Origin: Haematococcus lacustris | Taxonomy: Eukaryota > Chlorophyta > Chlorophyceae > Chlamydomonadales > Haematococcaceae | Length of the DNA stretch: 64,000 bases | Direction: 5' to 3' | NCBI GenBank assembly: GCA_030144725.1 | Contig: JASKMD010000410.1 | Coordinates: forward strand, 1-64,000 | Part shown: positions 1-18,781 of the stretch, one piece after another | How positions within the stretch are numbered: the first letter of the stretch is position 1 | Layout of the letters: every line of letters begins with the position of its first letter | Translations under genes and position numbers: made by a program | Notes under the pieces: model-generated | What the model saw: the letters and a program-made list of their open reading frames with translations, nothing else | The model's database searches: none | What the model was told of the DNA's origin: nothing

Positions 1-980
1 GGGGCTGGGGCTGGTTCCTGGGGCGGTGCTGCTGCGTCGAAGACTGGGTTGTCCGTGGAGCTGTACGGTCCGTTAAGCTCCAACGGTGTGCCCAGTACAG
101 GCGGCTGAGTTATGGCAGCCACCTCGCGCAAGCACGAATGCGGATGTAAGCGCTAGTGCACTGGGCGAACGTGTTAAAGAAACACGCACCGCGGAGCTAC
201 GGCTGGCTGCAGCCTGAACACCCCGGAGTGCCCAGGACTGCAGCCGAAGTGAAGATGCTGACGCCCAGACGTCCGTCTGTCGACAGCTGAAGGCAATTGA
301 TAACCTTCCTCCGGGGAAAAGAGCTTAGAAGAAATGTAAGATAGCAAACGGAATGAGTAAGGACGCCTCGACTAGCAGCAAGCAAGGCAAAGCTGATACC
401 CGTCCCCAGGATGGTGCCGGCCTTCAGATGCCGATGGCAGTGAGCTGAGAATACCTCCAGACTTGGGTGCCCGTGATTACATCGGACAGCTGGTAAGGTC
501 TTCTAAGCTGCCGCCGCAGCATCCCAATCCACTACAAATACCCAATCCCCATGCAACCATGTCAGAACTGTTATGCAAGTCGCAGGATACACACACCAAT
601 CCATCCACAGAAGCTAGGTCACATCAACCATCAACCACCCATCACCATCTACCGTGATACAACCACCTGTCATGCTTGCATGGCTAGCCCATGTCACGCA
701 AACCGCACAGTCACGCCCATGGTTGTGACACGGTGCATGAGGGCGACACTAGGGGTATCCGGCTTTCAGCTGCAAACCATGTTATCACTTGCTCCTCGTG
801 AGTAGTGCATTACATTAAGGCTCGGTAAGGCATGTAATGGTAGCAACGGCAAGAACACGAGAACGCTGCGAAGATGGGTTGTCCATACAAGCTGGCCATC
901 CATGCACCAACTGGTTGTCAGCCAACTGTCCCTAGGTATGGAGGTGCGTAGTAAGCGAGAGGTATGGCGGATTGGTATTA
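1..980. other. No recognisable gene
   Basis: Only short open frames without family motifs are visible on either strand. I see no splice-linked coding stretch, RNA gene or transposon terminus here. Confidence 0.5.
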
Positions 981-1082
981 CAGTGTACCACACCAGCTGT
1001 GTTGGCTTACATCACATTGTACCACACAAGCTGTCTTGGCTTACATCATAGTGTACCACAGCAATTGTGTTGGCTTACTCCA
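981..1082. repeat. 34-bp tandem repeat, three copies
   Basis: Three adjacent 34-bp units (981-1014, 1015-1048, 1049-1082) share the pattern GTGTACCACA...TTGGCTTAC with a few substitutions each. There is no coding potential. It looks like an ordinary diverged minisatellite. Confidence 0.85.
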
Positions 1083-1429
1083 CGATAGGTACCATCCGTA
1101 GTCCAGCTGGCTGTGACGCATTGGGTGTGGACCACCGCCAGGCTTGCACCTGCTAGGCATGACCGTTATGCATACATGCATAGGGGGTAAGTAACAGTTG
1201 GCTACCACGTTTGCAACGTTAGCGCATCACCGCGTGGTGGTGTTGTCCATACAAGGGGCTTACATATCATGTGAAGGGTATACACGGCTAATAACCATCA
1301 TTGTCTTCATCATTACATCTTGATCAGTCACTGCTTACAAATTGTGTGTGGCAAGGAACTGAACGGAAGCTCAGGTCAGCCATGCTGCTGGTTGCTGATA
1401 CAAGGCTGCATTGCCACACACATACAACA

Positions 1430-1710
1430 TGTTGTCCATGCACTACAGCCTGCTACCACTGCTTATCCACTGCAGTACATGCACTGCCACCTGCTGCTGC
1501 TGCTCATGCACTGCCACACACCTGCAGCCTGTTGCTACCTGCAGCCTGCACTGCCACACACCTACAGCCTGCTGCTCATGCCACCTGCTGCTGCTCATGA
1601 ACTGCAGCCTGCTGCTCATGCCACCTGCTGCTGCTCATGAACTGCAGCCTGCTGCTTATCCACTGCAGCACATGCACTGCAGCCTGCTGCTGCTGCTGAT
1701 GCACTGCAGC
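1430..1710. repeat. CTG-rich imperfect repeat region
   Basis: The stretch is built from variants of CTGCTGCTCATGCACTGCAG. A 40-bp unit is duplicated exactly in tandem at 1567-1606 and 1607-1646. Long open frames here in several registers are by-products of the repeat and are not called as genes. Confidence 0.75.
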
Positions 1711-2757
1711 CCGGGCGGAGGCTGTGTTGTGGCGGGCAAGGGGGAAATGGGAAAAAGGAAGGGGGGGGGGAGGTGCCCATCAGACGTGCAACCAAGGGAG
1801 ATCAGGCTGGGTATTGGGTCATTTACAAGAAGGGCTAGGGAGAAGAGGGAGAAGCCCCCTGGCTGCCACTCCCCCTGGCTGCCACTCCTGGCTGCGCTGT
1901 GGTGCTGTGCTGTGGTGCTGGGGAAGAGGGAGAAGAGAGGGTAGGCAGGAAAGGGAGATGACAAATGAGAGGGGGCAGGGATTAGAGGGAGAAGAGGGGG
2001 TTTGCTCCTGGTTGCTGGGTAGGGTAGGGAGGGAACTACGATGTCGAGGGGGAGGTGAGGGGAAGGGTGAATTGGGGCGTAGGAAACTTGGAGGTGTTGG
2101 TGATGGGACAGGGTAGGATAAGGGGGAAGGGGCCAAGGGGTTAAACTGTTAGACCTGCAGCAAGCAAGGGGCATACTTGTGATCAACAAACAAGGACATG
2201 CATGACTGGAGGTGGGCAGGCTGGTCAAACACCCCAGCAACGCCTGGCTGCCGCTCCTGGCTGGGCTGGGCTGTGCTGTGCTGGGGACGAGGCAAGGGCG
2301 GAAGCGGAACTGGGCGCTTCACCTACCACAACAAGGTGACAACACATCACATCAACATGACAACAATGTTGGTTGCTGCTCTACGCCACTGCCGCCTACT
2401 GCCTGCAGTCACCAAGCATGCTCCACATGTCATGCGCATGCTCTAGGCTGTTGCCACACTGCTGGCACGCATGGAGGCATAGCTGCAGCAGCCTATGCTA
2501 GCGCCACACACCTGTTGCCTCGAGTCACGCCATGCTGCATTCGCACGCATTTCATGGACTTGTCATGCTCCTCCTGGCTGCTGCTCCTTGCTGCTCTTGG
2601 CTGTTGCTTCTGACTTCTCCTGGCTGCTGCTCCTTGCTGCTCGTAGCGGCTGGCTGCTCCTGGCTGCTTCTGGCTGCACTTGGTTGCTGCTCTTGGCTGC
2701 AAGGTAGGGTAGAGAGATCAGCTGACTCTAGGCTGTTCGCGCCCTCCTACAACTACC

Positions 2758-2832
2758 GGGGAGGGGAGGGGAGGGGAGGGGAGGGGAGGGGAGGGGAGGG
2801 GAGGGGAGGGGAGGGGAGGGGAGGGGAGGGGG
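2758..2832 (+). repeat. (GGGGA)n microsatellite
   Basis: About fifteen tandem GGGGA units. The same pentamer is hugely expanded in the related repeat at 61.0-61.35 kb. Confidence 0.95.
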
Positions 2833-3074
2833 GGAGGGTACCATTGCATTGGGGTTGGGCTGGGCGTGAGGGGTTTGTCGACGGATTGGGAGGGGGTGGG
2901 CGTGTAGGAAAAGGGAAGGGGAGGGGAGGTGCTGGTGGTGGTAGTGGGCAAAGGGAGTGGGTGTGACCATTAGAACCTGCAGCAAACATGGGCATGCTAG
3001 CGGTCAGACTAGGTACATAGAGCTGCATAGTTGCAAGGGATAGCTACTCACCACTTGCTAATTGTAATGTGTGA

Positions 3075-3098
3075 GGGGGGGGGGGGGGGGGGGGGGGG
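3075..3098 (+). repeat. 24-base poly-G run
   Basis: An uninterrupted run of 24 G follows GTGA. The length may be unreliable because homopolymers are prone to sequencing error. It could form a G-quadruplex on the plus strand. Confidence 0.9.
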
Positions 3099-3450
3099 TG
3101 AAGGGGGGTACGGCCGGGAGGGGAGGGCGCTGCTCATGGGCGCCGCTTATTGCTGCCGCTTCTAACTGTCCATGGCTGCTCCAGACTGCTCCTGGCTGTC
3201 CTTGGCTGCTCTGCCAAGCTGCTTCCCTTGGCTGCACTTCTTGGCTCCTGGCTCACAACTGCTCCTGAGCTCCAGGCACCTCAGACTCAGACAGACTTTA
3301 CCAATCGACTGTTCGCTACTTCGCTAGCGCGTTCACAGCGCACCTTTCCTCTTGCTCCTTTCGCTCGACCGGGGCGCATGTATTCTATGGCTGGTCGCGA
3401 ATGCTGTGTGGCTGCTGGCTGGCGCCTCACCTGCAAAGCACTGCACCATG

Positions 3451-4699
3451 AGGCACACAGTCGAAATGTGGCGAAATAGGTTGCTGGATAGCGACGGATG
3501 GCTGGCACATGTGCTCAAGTGTTTGCCCACAGCGTGCAACTGCTGGCGCAAATTGTCATAGTGGTTGCTGCCCCCAAATTTGGGAAAGCTGGTTGGGATG
3601 TCGCCAATCTGGAGTGTCGCTTGGGGTGTCGCTACCGCCACTGCCAACGCCGATGCGACGATGGCAATCGGAGCTCGATGGCCGAGCCAAACTATGGGTG
3701 CTGCCAATTTATCCAATCCAGAGGGAAAATATTCAAACCAATTTTTTGGGTTTGGCTCACTCCAGGATAAATGTTACCGGGAGACTTGATTGGCGCACTA
3801 TGCCCGTGGGTTGCGCAAATAGACCTGCGGCAGTCACAGCTGCGATGCGATAGCGTATCGTGGTTGAGCTTTAGTAGCAATGTCAGTGGTAGCTCGAGCA
3901 GCTGCGTGCTATGGTTGCATTGAAGCTGGATTGTTGTGGCGACCTGGCAGCAAGAGCTTACCGAGTGGACAGGTCTGATGTACAAACATCAGACAGGCGA
4001 GCAGGGCGGTAGATGACATAGCCAGGTAACGACAACGATCAGGCATGGCTGTTAACATTCTGGACAGCCGCTTTGACATTGACATTCTCAGTAAACAATA
4101 CGTCTCACATATCACACCGTCCTGCCCCCGTCCAGTACCTGCCCCTGTACACCTCCCCCACGATGGACGTACCTCTCCTCCTGCTGCAGCCCTAGCCTTA
4201 CCTGCCTGCTGCAGCCTAGTCTCTCTTGACCTGACCTGCCAAGGATACGCCGGCCACACATGTGCATATAAGGAATGGTAAAAACAAAAACCTCATTTCC
4301 ACCCAGTGTCTTTCCTGTTCATTTAACTGACTGACTAGCATACTGACTAGCCTAGTGAGGTCCATGGCGATGCAACCATTGTGTTAAACTCAACGGTGGA
4401 GGTCAAGTGTACAAACCTGATTTCACGGGCCACCGCTAGGAGTTGCACGATGGTGCATGACAATAGCTTGTATATCACTATGCTCAACGAAACGAGGTCA
4501 AAGTAAGAAACGAGGTCAAAGTAAGAGGCCGGAAGTCCTGACCATTCTTCAATTTTGCAACTGCATTCAATAACACTGGCTGATCGGCGCCCATTCTCTG
4601 CACGCGCTCTGCCCCCTTCCCGCTACACCCTTCACTCTACCTCTGTGGACAGACGGCTGCGCTGCATGGTGTTGTAACCCTGGCCAGTGGCCGCAGTAC
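3451..4699. other. No recognisable gene
   Basis: I find no motif-bearing reading frame, RNA gene or repeat terminus that I can support in this stretch. Confidence 0.45.
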
Positions 4700-5937
4700 A
4701 GACAGCCTATATGATCCCCATGCTGCTTGCATGCCCACGCTCTGTTGTTCAACACACCCCACCCACTGCACCACACCCACAGCCTGATCCCCCCGAGCTC
4801 CTCCTCCTTGGTTACCCAGCACTGCTGGGCCAGCAGCAACACACAGTTGAGATCCTCCCCCGCCTTCCCCGCCTCCCCCTCCTCTCCCCTCCTCCCCCTT
4901 CTCCACCGTCCTCCCCCTCCTCCCCCCTCCTCCCCCTCCAATCCCTCCTATGTTGATGGATTAGCCCATGGAGCCGCACTAGCTCATGATGAGGGGCGAG
5001 TTGTGCCAGTGCAGGATTGCTAGTCTCACTTTACAAATCCTAATCTCACTCGTGAAATGTCACACCTTAGCTCACCCAATCCATGCCCACCCTGGTGGTC
5101 CCTTCACACCCTGGTCGCCCCCGCGGGGGCCCGCCTTGAAGGCCGCGACATAGTCGTCACACTAGCTGTAGCTGGTGTTGATGGTGGCGGCCTGTACGCC
5201 GCCCTCCCCCACTCCACACTCCACACTCCTTGCCCGTTAAGTGCCCTGCCAGACCTCCCCCACCTCTCCCCCAGCCAGCCCCCTCTCGCCCCACTTGCCT
5301 ACACTCGTTGAAGCGCAGCGTGCGGCTGAGCCAAACCTTGGCACTGAAGGCCATGATGGAGATGCGTTGTAGGGCTGGCGGCTGAATAGGATGACGTCAC
5401 CGTCCTCAAGGTGACGCTCCATGCCGCTACCTCTCTGCAGCCATGGGGCCAAGGGAGGGGTAGGGTTCGGCGGCTGGCGAAAGGCGGCTGGCTGAACAGA
5501 CAGCCTGGGCAAAGCAGCAGGGGCAGTGAGGGGCAGCGGGAAGCAGCGGGGCAACAATTCAGCAGGCATGTCATCTCAGGCCTAGCCCGCACTGGCTTTG
5601 AGCTCAGTGGCGATGCCCCGGCGGTCACCAAACTTGAGGGAGATACGGACGGCGTCGGGTAGCTGAGTAAACGTTGGGCCCATACTGGGTGCTAGGTACA
5701 AAGGGGCGGGCGAGGGGGGCGGGTGGGGGGGCGGGTAGGTGGGCAGGTAGGCATGTGGGCAGGTTGGCAGGTTTGGGGGTGGGCAGGCGGGTTGGGGCGC
5801 GGGCAGCCAAGTGTGTGGGTGGGAAGGTAGGCCAGGGTTTGGTCCTGGCTCATCCACGCACCATTGATTATGCACTGCTCCAGCTTGTCCCTGTAGTGAG
5901 GGTGACGCGCTCAGGGTAGGTCAGCACCACCGCCATG
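4700..5937 (-). pseudogene. RNA polymerase III largest subunit (RPC1) fragment, decayed
   Basis: Read on the minus strand, blocks typical of the Pol III largest subunit occur in the right order. A TYPERV block near 5.92 kb is followed by HYRDKLEQCIIN. Then come ISLKFGDRRGIATELK (about 5.6 kb), MERHLEDGDVILFSRQP (5.38-5.43 kb), ISIMAFSAKV...RTLRFNEC (5.31-5.37 kb), CDDYVAAFKAG (5.13-5.17 kb), NSPLIMS-CGSMG (4.97-5.01 kb) and CVEQQSVG (about 4.75 kb). Frameshifts separate neighbouring blocks, for example a lost 4-nt step after SRQP, and stop codons interrupt the CGS region. Only about 130 bp separates FNEC from CDDYV, so the several hundred residues expected between them, including the catalytic NADFDGD loop, are missing. 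The arrangement indicates a non-functional relic. The subunit assignment is inferred from the block sequences (RTLRFNEC, DGDVILF) and was not searched. Confidence 0.72.
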
Positions 5938-6969
5938 TGTTGAGGCACACGATGGTAGTAGCAGTGCCAGTACTAGCAGCATGTGTGCTAGGGATGGGCA
6001 CTTGGACACTACCTGCGGCCTCATGTAGTGAAGAGACCTGATGGCCGTGCAGCAACACGGAGCAGTAGCCAACACATAGCAACAAATCTTGGCCAGCAGC
6101 TAGTAGACAGCTACTATAGCACAACAACAACTACAACATGCAGCAGGAGCGCGCAAAGGGCGAGCAAAGAACAGCATGCGGTGAGAACAACAACAGGGAG
6201 TGGCAACCAAGAGTGGTGTGGCTGACCGTGAGGCGCCCTTTCTTTCCGCAACCTGTATCTGCCAATGAGTGTCTAGCCCCCTGCCAATAAGTAGGTTGCA
6301 CCCACTGCCCAGAAGCTCACTAGCACGCCCACCACCACTTCCCCGTCACCACATCTGCCTCCTCTCCTTCCTATTTTGATTCTCTTCCCACCATCACACC
6401 ATCACCGCGTCAACCCTCTCCCCTTAACCTTGCCTGCGCCACACCACAGCCCCCTCCCTGCCCTACTCAATGGCATGGAGCGAGCCCCCCCTTACATGCT
6501 TCCCATCCTACCCTACATGTCTCCAACACCACCTCTCAGCAGGCCAAGAACCTGCCTCCCCTCCTGCGACATGGAGCCTTGGCCAAGGAGGGTTTGGCAC
6601 ACGCTATTGGTAGCAGCCAAGAGTAAGTACAGGAGTGGTGGGCACAGCATGGTGTGAGCAACTAAGAGTCAGATGTTGTGGTGACAAGCATAGCATGGCG
6701 TGAGCAGCCACAAGTTAGCTGTTGCGTGTCAGGTGCAGCATGAAGTAAGCATGGGGTAAGCAGCTGTTGTGTGGCATGTGTAGGCCCACTGCCATGCTGC
6801 TTAGCCCGGGCTTCAGCAGCTAGGAGGCAGGGGCAGCACAGTGTGAGCAGCAAGGAGTGGCAACTGGGAGAGGAGGAGGCACGGCAAGTCCATGATGTAT
6901 CGCCAGGCTGGTGTGATCTGATGGCAGGCTGACAGCTAATCCCTTGCATGCCGCTGCTGGTTTCCAGGG
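5938..6969. other. No recognisable gene
   Basis: I looked on the minus strand for further N-terminal RPC1 exons and for retrotransposon pol sequence next to the gag relic, and recognised neither. Confidence 0.45.
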
Positions 6970-7336
6970 ATTAACTGCCGCATGAAGCCGTCTTGGAAGC
7001 CATCTTAAGAGCTCAGGGCCTGGCTGGACAACAGGCTACGGTACCAAGTGAGAGCGGCGCCGTCGAGGTAATAGGCAAACGTTGTTGGGCAGGCATGGCG
7101 AAGAGGTCCAAATGGCTTTCAATGCGCCGTAGCCATTGGCCAGCAACCGCGTTGGGGGTCCCACAGAAGGATGGTGGTGGAGGAGGCCAAAAAGCGGAGG
7201 TGGCAGCGGGAGGGCCGGGAGGGGCGGACTGCAGGAGGCAGGAGTCGGGGTGGCAACGGGTAGCGTGTGCGGGTTGTGACGAGATGCTGTTGCCGCAAGT
7301 GCCGGTCAAAAGAGTGAGCTCGCCGACTCGGCGCAT
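6970..7336 (-). mobile_element. Retrotransposon gag relic (Ty3/gypsy-like)
   Basis: On the minus strand, FCGTPNAVAGQWLRRIESHL followed by DLFAMPAQQRL matches the style of the retrotransposon gag core (F-x-G...W...E..F). The next characteristic block, YYLDGAALTWYRSLLSSQ, is in a different frame at about 7041-7073, so a frameshift separates them. Shortly after comes ALSS, a stop where tryptophan is usual, and DGFQDGFMRQ. No protease, reverse transcriptase or LTR was seen nearby. It is a short, inactivated fragment. Assignment to Ty3/gypsy rather than another gag-bearing order is tentative. Confidence 0.6.
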
Positions 7337-7460
7337 GCGCTCTGAGACTAGATGGGCACTGGGCGGTAGCCTACCGCTGGAGGATGTGCGTCGGGTGTAC
7401 GAATAACAGGGTTAGCCATAGCGCTAGTGGCGCTGATGGGTGCCGCCGGTGGGCCGGTGA

Positions 7461-7502
7461 GGTCTTAAGACCCCGTTCAAAATCCTCAGGGTCTTAAGAC
7501 CC
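7461..7502. repeat. Paired GGTCTTAAGACC palindromes
   Basis: A perfect 12-bp palindrome GGTCTTAAGACC (7461-7472) is followed by a perfect 14-bp palindrome GGGTCTTAAGACCC (7489-7502). A further GGTCC/GGACC stem follows to about 7519. The cluster lies just upstream of the TIR element at 7539. Its function is unknown; it could be part of a larger element or a protein-binding site. Confidence 0.7.
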
Positions 7503-7538
7503 GGGTCCAAATAGGACCTGGCCGGGAACGCCCTAGCG

Positions 7539-7788
7539 GTAGGGCACGACTGTTAACGTTAACATCCTGATGTTTGGGCCTGTTAACGTGGTTTAACAAA
7601 TGTTTAACATACCCGTTTTGCTACCCTGGGACTGCGTCTCACTGGCCACTTCTGCCTGCATAGTGTCGCTGGGTGCATTGCCGTCTCGCGACCAGAACGA
7701 CAGCAAAAAATGAGTCGTATCACGACCAAGCGGTCAAGTTTAACAAAACGGTTTAACATTAACATTAACACGTCCGGTCGTGCCCTAC
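7539..7788. mobile_element. 250-bp MITE-like element with GTAGGGCACGAC termini
   Basis: Perfect 12-bp terminal inverted repeats GTAGGGCACGAC (7539-7550) and its complement (7777-7788) bound 250 bp. The sub-terminal regions are packed with GTTAAC/GTTTAAC motifs at both ends. The left 65 bp closely matches the left end of the element at 19,040. There is no coding capacity, so this is probably a non-autonomous element. A clean target-site duplication was not identified. Confidence 0.75.
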
Positions 7789-8383
7789 TGGGCGGTAGTT
7801 CATGTTCTTCGTAGTTCAGCCAATTCATGGCAGACGGGAAGCAGCAGCCTAATCCGGAGGCGCGAGTCTTACAGACACCTACTTTGAGCGTGTAGCAAGG
7901 CAGTTCACACGTTCTAGAGCCACAGGGCCCCTCTCCTCACATGTCTGAAAGGATCCGTGCAGAGAATAGAAGACGTTTATGACGGGCATGACATGAAGGA
8001 ACGCCACCGCTACCGGGCTGCATGAACAAACATGCTTGCAAACCGTTCCAGCATGTCAGCAGTACAAGTTGTCCATGTCTGTTGTAGGGGATCAGTAGGG
8101 CTGATCCCCGTGTTTGGATTAGAGTGAGGATAAGATTGAGTCAGCTACTTAGGTTGTATTCTGGGCTTTCCTCGGGACTCGAGTAGTGAACCAGGAGATA
8201 TCAAAGATGTAAGAACCAATGCACCTCCGAGTCTTGTTACATCTGTTGACACGAGCAGTGCGCAAGCTAACCTCTATGGGCGCACCCTAGCTTGCCAGAT
8301 GCAAGCCAGGCATGTTGTGCCGATGATACTAGGTGCCTAATCCATCACCACATTGCTATTCAACTCCCCCTCATGAAGCAGAC
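7789..8383. other. Intergenic, nothing recognised
   Basis: The 3' flank of the acetyl-CoA synthetase gene. No gene or repeat was identified. Confidence 0.45.
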
Positions 8384-8384
8384 C

Positions 8385-8389
8385 TTACA
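8385..8389 (-). promoter_or_regulatory. TGTAA poly(A) signal candidate
   Basis: TGTAA on the minus strand lies about 15 nt past the acetyl-CoA synthetase stop codon. This pentamer is the usual chlorophyte polyadenylation signal. The distance is short but plausible for a compact 3' UTR. Confidence 0.45.
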
Positions 8390-8403
8390 ACAATACAAGT
8401 GCA

Positions 8404-16041
<7,638 letters not shown>

Positions 16042-16154
16042 GGCATCCTTTGTCGTCGACAATGGAGTAAAGAGGTACGGGGACTGGAGGGCCCCTGCAG
16101 TGTCACTGGAGCTTTGAACACATGCAAGTCATAGCAGTAACAGCAATCACAGCA

Positions 16155-16899
16155 GGTCACCCCGGCCATTGGCCATGCCAATCCGTGACAGGCCTGCCGC
16201 TCACACCACGCGCTAGTGAAGGGTAGCTGAGGCTATCGCGGTAAGTCACGCGCGCTAAAACTCCCGTTTTCCACTGAAGCCTCCCAGATCACTCCGCCCG
16301 CCATCCTCGCGGACTGTGAACATGCTCGCTCGCTGCAGCCTGGGGCTCAACAGGGTGCGACCGTACGTGGGTGGCAGGTCGAAGCGCAAGATTCCCTGGG
16401 TTGGGTCGGGACCCCTCATGGCTCACAACATCGCGCAGCGCGAGTGCATTGTGGAGGTACTTCGCAGTGACGTGGTGGCCTCCGAACGCTCTGAGGGCAA
16501 GTACAGCCGGCGATCCGAATTTCTCCCAGCTCGAGTAACCCGACAAGGTTTCCTTGATGTAGGCGCGCACCTAATGCTATTTCTGCGGGGACCTAGGGAC
16601 CAGCTCGGGGTAAGGACGGACACATGTAGCCAATACTGCGAGGCTACCTCTTTAGTGCGAACTTTGCTACGGACGCCATGGAGCGCCTCGCCACCCTTCT
16701 CTTAAACGTGGGTCGCTGCTTGTTTGCGCTATCTCAAGTTTCGAGCTGGTGGCGGGCGGTGATCAAGTACAAGGCTTCAGTCTAAAACGCGAGTTTTAGC
16801 GCGCGTGACTTACCGCGATAGCCTCAGCTACCCTTCACTAGCGCGTGGTGTGAGCGGCAGGCCTGTCACGGATTGGCATGGCCAATGGCCGGGGTGACC
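16155..16899. mobile_element. TIR element E1, 745 bp, 109-bp perfect inverted repeats
   Basis: Sequence starting GGTCACCCCGGCCATTGGCC is identical for 109 bp (16155-16263) to the reverse complement of the right end (16791-16899). AGCA flanks both outer edges, consistent with a 4-bp target duplication. The core of about 530 bp carries a 129-codon plus-strand open frame (16316-16705) and an overlapping minus-strand frame. Neither shows a recognised domain, so I do not call a gene. The long, perfect inverted repeats suggest a young or hairpin-forming non-autonomous DNA transposon. It sits 114 bp upstream of the ACS ATG. Confidence 0.85.
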
Positions 16900-16917
16900 A
16901 GCACAGCAATCAGAGCA

Positions 16918-18781
16918 GGTCACCCCCGCCATTGGCCCCGCAAATGTGAGACGGTCTGGGGCGCGAATCTCCGTGAAGCTCGCGACAAAGTTTTGACGCA
17001 GTCAGGTGTAACAGGTGTATGCGGCACCCACCGTCCGCAAAACACTAGCTCAGATCGGCGCCCGCCCAAACCTGACCTGTGCTTTCCGCTTCTACAAGAC
17101 TCACGCACATCATAAGGCGAGGCTGCCAATCTTTCTACGCACGCCGTAAGCCAACGGCACAAGTGCAGTACGCCTGCTTGCATGTCAATGCATGGAGCAT
17201 ATAATTTGCAATTATGCGCGCAAGTCAGCCATCTGGCACCCCTTACCTCAGTTACGTCTTTGCATGACGCGAAGCAAGTATAAGCTGCATCATGGCAGCA
17301 CAACATCATCACTTGACACTATGTTGTCGGTATGGCTCGGGATGGCTCTGGCTTTCAGTGTTACATGTGCCGTGGTGCCTCAACCTTCTTCCTCAACTTC
17401 AGCAGGCACATGTCACACAACTCATTCTTTGATCTACTTGAAACCCCTCTGATGTTATTGTGCTTGCACCATGCTTTCAATAGGTCCTTGTTCAGTGTAT
17501 CAAATTGAGGCATATCAGGGGTGTCCAAGAGCATGAGCCTAATACACTCTGCATGGAGGGGCATGGAGACACTTGATCCTGGTGCTGGTCATCCAGCTCG
17601 GGGGGCAGGGAGGTGGGAGGGGGCTGCTGCTCCAGGGTCTGGCCATGTAGTGAGTGTGACGGGGAGGGGGGAGGAGGTGTGGCTGCCGGGGTGGGGAGGG
17701 AGGAGGAGGATGTGGAGGGAGGCAGGAGGGGGGGAGGGAGGAGGTGGGGTGAGGTGGGGTGGGGAGGGAGGGAGGAGGGGGGGAGGGAGAAGGGGGGAGG
17801 AGGAGGTGGCTGCCGGGGTGGGGAGGGAGGAGGGGGTTGTTGCTTCTGGTGCATTCTGACGCAATCTCTATGCGCCAGGGGGGCAAGCCCTGCACGTTGG
17901 CATGCAACTAGCACGCTGCCCTTCAGCACACTAGCGTGGCCAAAGACAATCAGGTAGGGGCCGTGGCATGCGTCCTCCCCGACCTTCTCAACCACCACAA
18001 ACCCATCCTTGTTCTTGGCTGGCGATGTGAGTTCACACACAGCACAACGCTTAGCGTTGGGCTCATTCCTTACTGATGGATTGCTCCCATAGGGGTGGTA
18101 TCTTTTGGATGGCATCCTGCAGCAAAATACACATAACCATGTCAGGCCCACATAAGAGACACTACCTATCAAAAACAATGCATGAAAATCAGGTTGGGGA
18201 CTGCTGTGTGCTACCCTCAGCTGTTCATGCCTGTCATGCGTTGCGGAAGTGTGCGAGTGAACATCAAACTGACCTAGACAAGGTGAGGTATAATACAACC
18301 TTACTCACCTCTTGCTCACTGTTTTCAATGGCTGATTGCCTTGCTGCACTGCTGCCTGGGAGACCCTTGGGCTGGTGTGGGTTTGGTGTTGATCCTCAAA
18401 ACGGCCAAGCACCTGTGCAGGTCAGCAGATTCGGTTGCATGTTTTAGCATCGTAAGCAATACGCACTAAGAAACAACACCCCGTGCTTGCCTGGGAAGTA
18501 ACCGCGAGTTGCGAGTCCGACGGCAGCATAGGCTGCTCGGCACGGAAATGCCTCCGGCCACCAATTCATCTCTCCTGTTGCGACACGCATATAAACAGAT
18601 GGAGAATGACATTGCGAAGCTAATCAGACAATCGAAGACAATGCAGTACAATCGACAAAAGAGGGCCTAACCTGCTAGCGACACCGTTGTGAGATGTAGA
18701 GCCCAACGGTGGAATAATTACATGCAGCGGATCAAAGACGGTGCAAAAAAGTGAATTGCGGGGCCAATGGCGGGGGTGACC
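16918..18781. mobile_element. TIR element E2, 1.86 kb, related termini
   Basis: A perfect 26-bp inverted repeat beginning GGTCACCCCCGCCATTGGCC bounds 16918-18781. The outer 20 bp differ from those of E1 at a single position, so both elements probably use the same transposase. AGCA flanks both ends, and only 18 bp separates E2 from E1. The element carries a minus-strand gene-like region with proline-rich coding (17.36-18.12 kb). No DDE transposase was recognised. Confidence 0.8.
17361..18115 (-). CDS. Element-borne proline-rich protein with SAP-like end, uncertain
   Basis: A minus-strand frame starting MPSKRYHPYG contains a CAVCEL...H cysteine/histidine patch, then HGPYLIVFGHASVLKGSVLV, and a long proline/serine tract from about 17.85 to 17.6 kb. 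A second frame at 17361-17564 contains LKAWCKHNNIRGVSSRSKNE, which resembles a SAP DNA-binding helix-extended loop. Joining the two needs an intron near 17.57 kb that I could not fix with confidence. It lies wholly inside TIR element E2, so it is probably a transposon-encoded accessory or a captured DNA-binding protein. No homologue is named. Confidence 0.4.

Larger units (their letters stand above)
2100..3450. repeat. Dispersed repeat family A, copy 1
   Basis: Several blocks recur in the same order at about 60.3-61.9 kb: a block around 2100-2210 (GTTAGACCTGCAGCAAGCAA), the TGGCTGCTCC-rich block at 2560-2710, the AGAGATCAGCTGACT block near 2715, a GGGGA array, and a CTTGCTCCTTTCGCTCGACC block near 3350. 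The shared order on both sides of the G-rich array shows one ancestral repeat. No coding capacity or clear termini were recognised in this copy. Confidence 0.7.

Noticed and set aside
4567..4956. Gly/Glu-rich and Pro-rich frames
   Set aside because: Derived from a CTCCTCCCC low-complexity tract next to the RPC1 relic.
16316..16705. 129-codon frame in TIR element E1 as a transposase
   Set aside because: Too short, no DDE-like motif, and an overlapping minus-strand frame is equally open.
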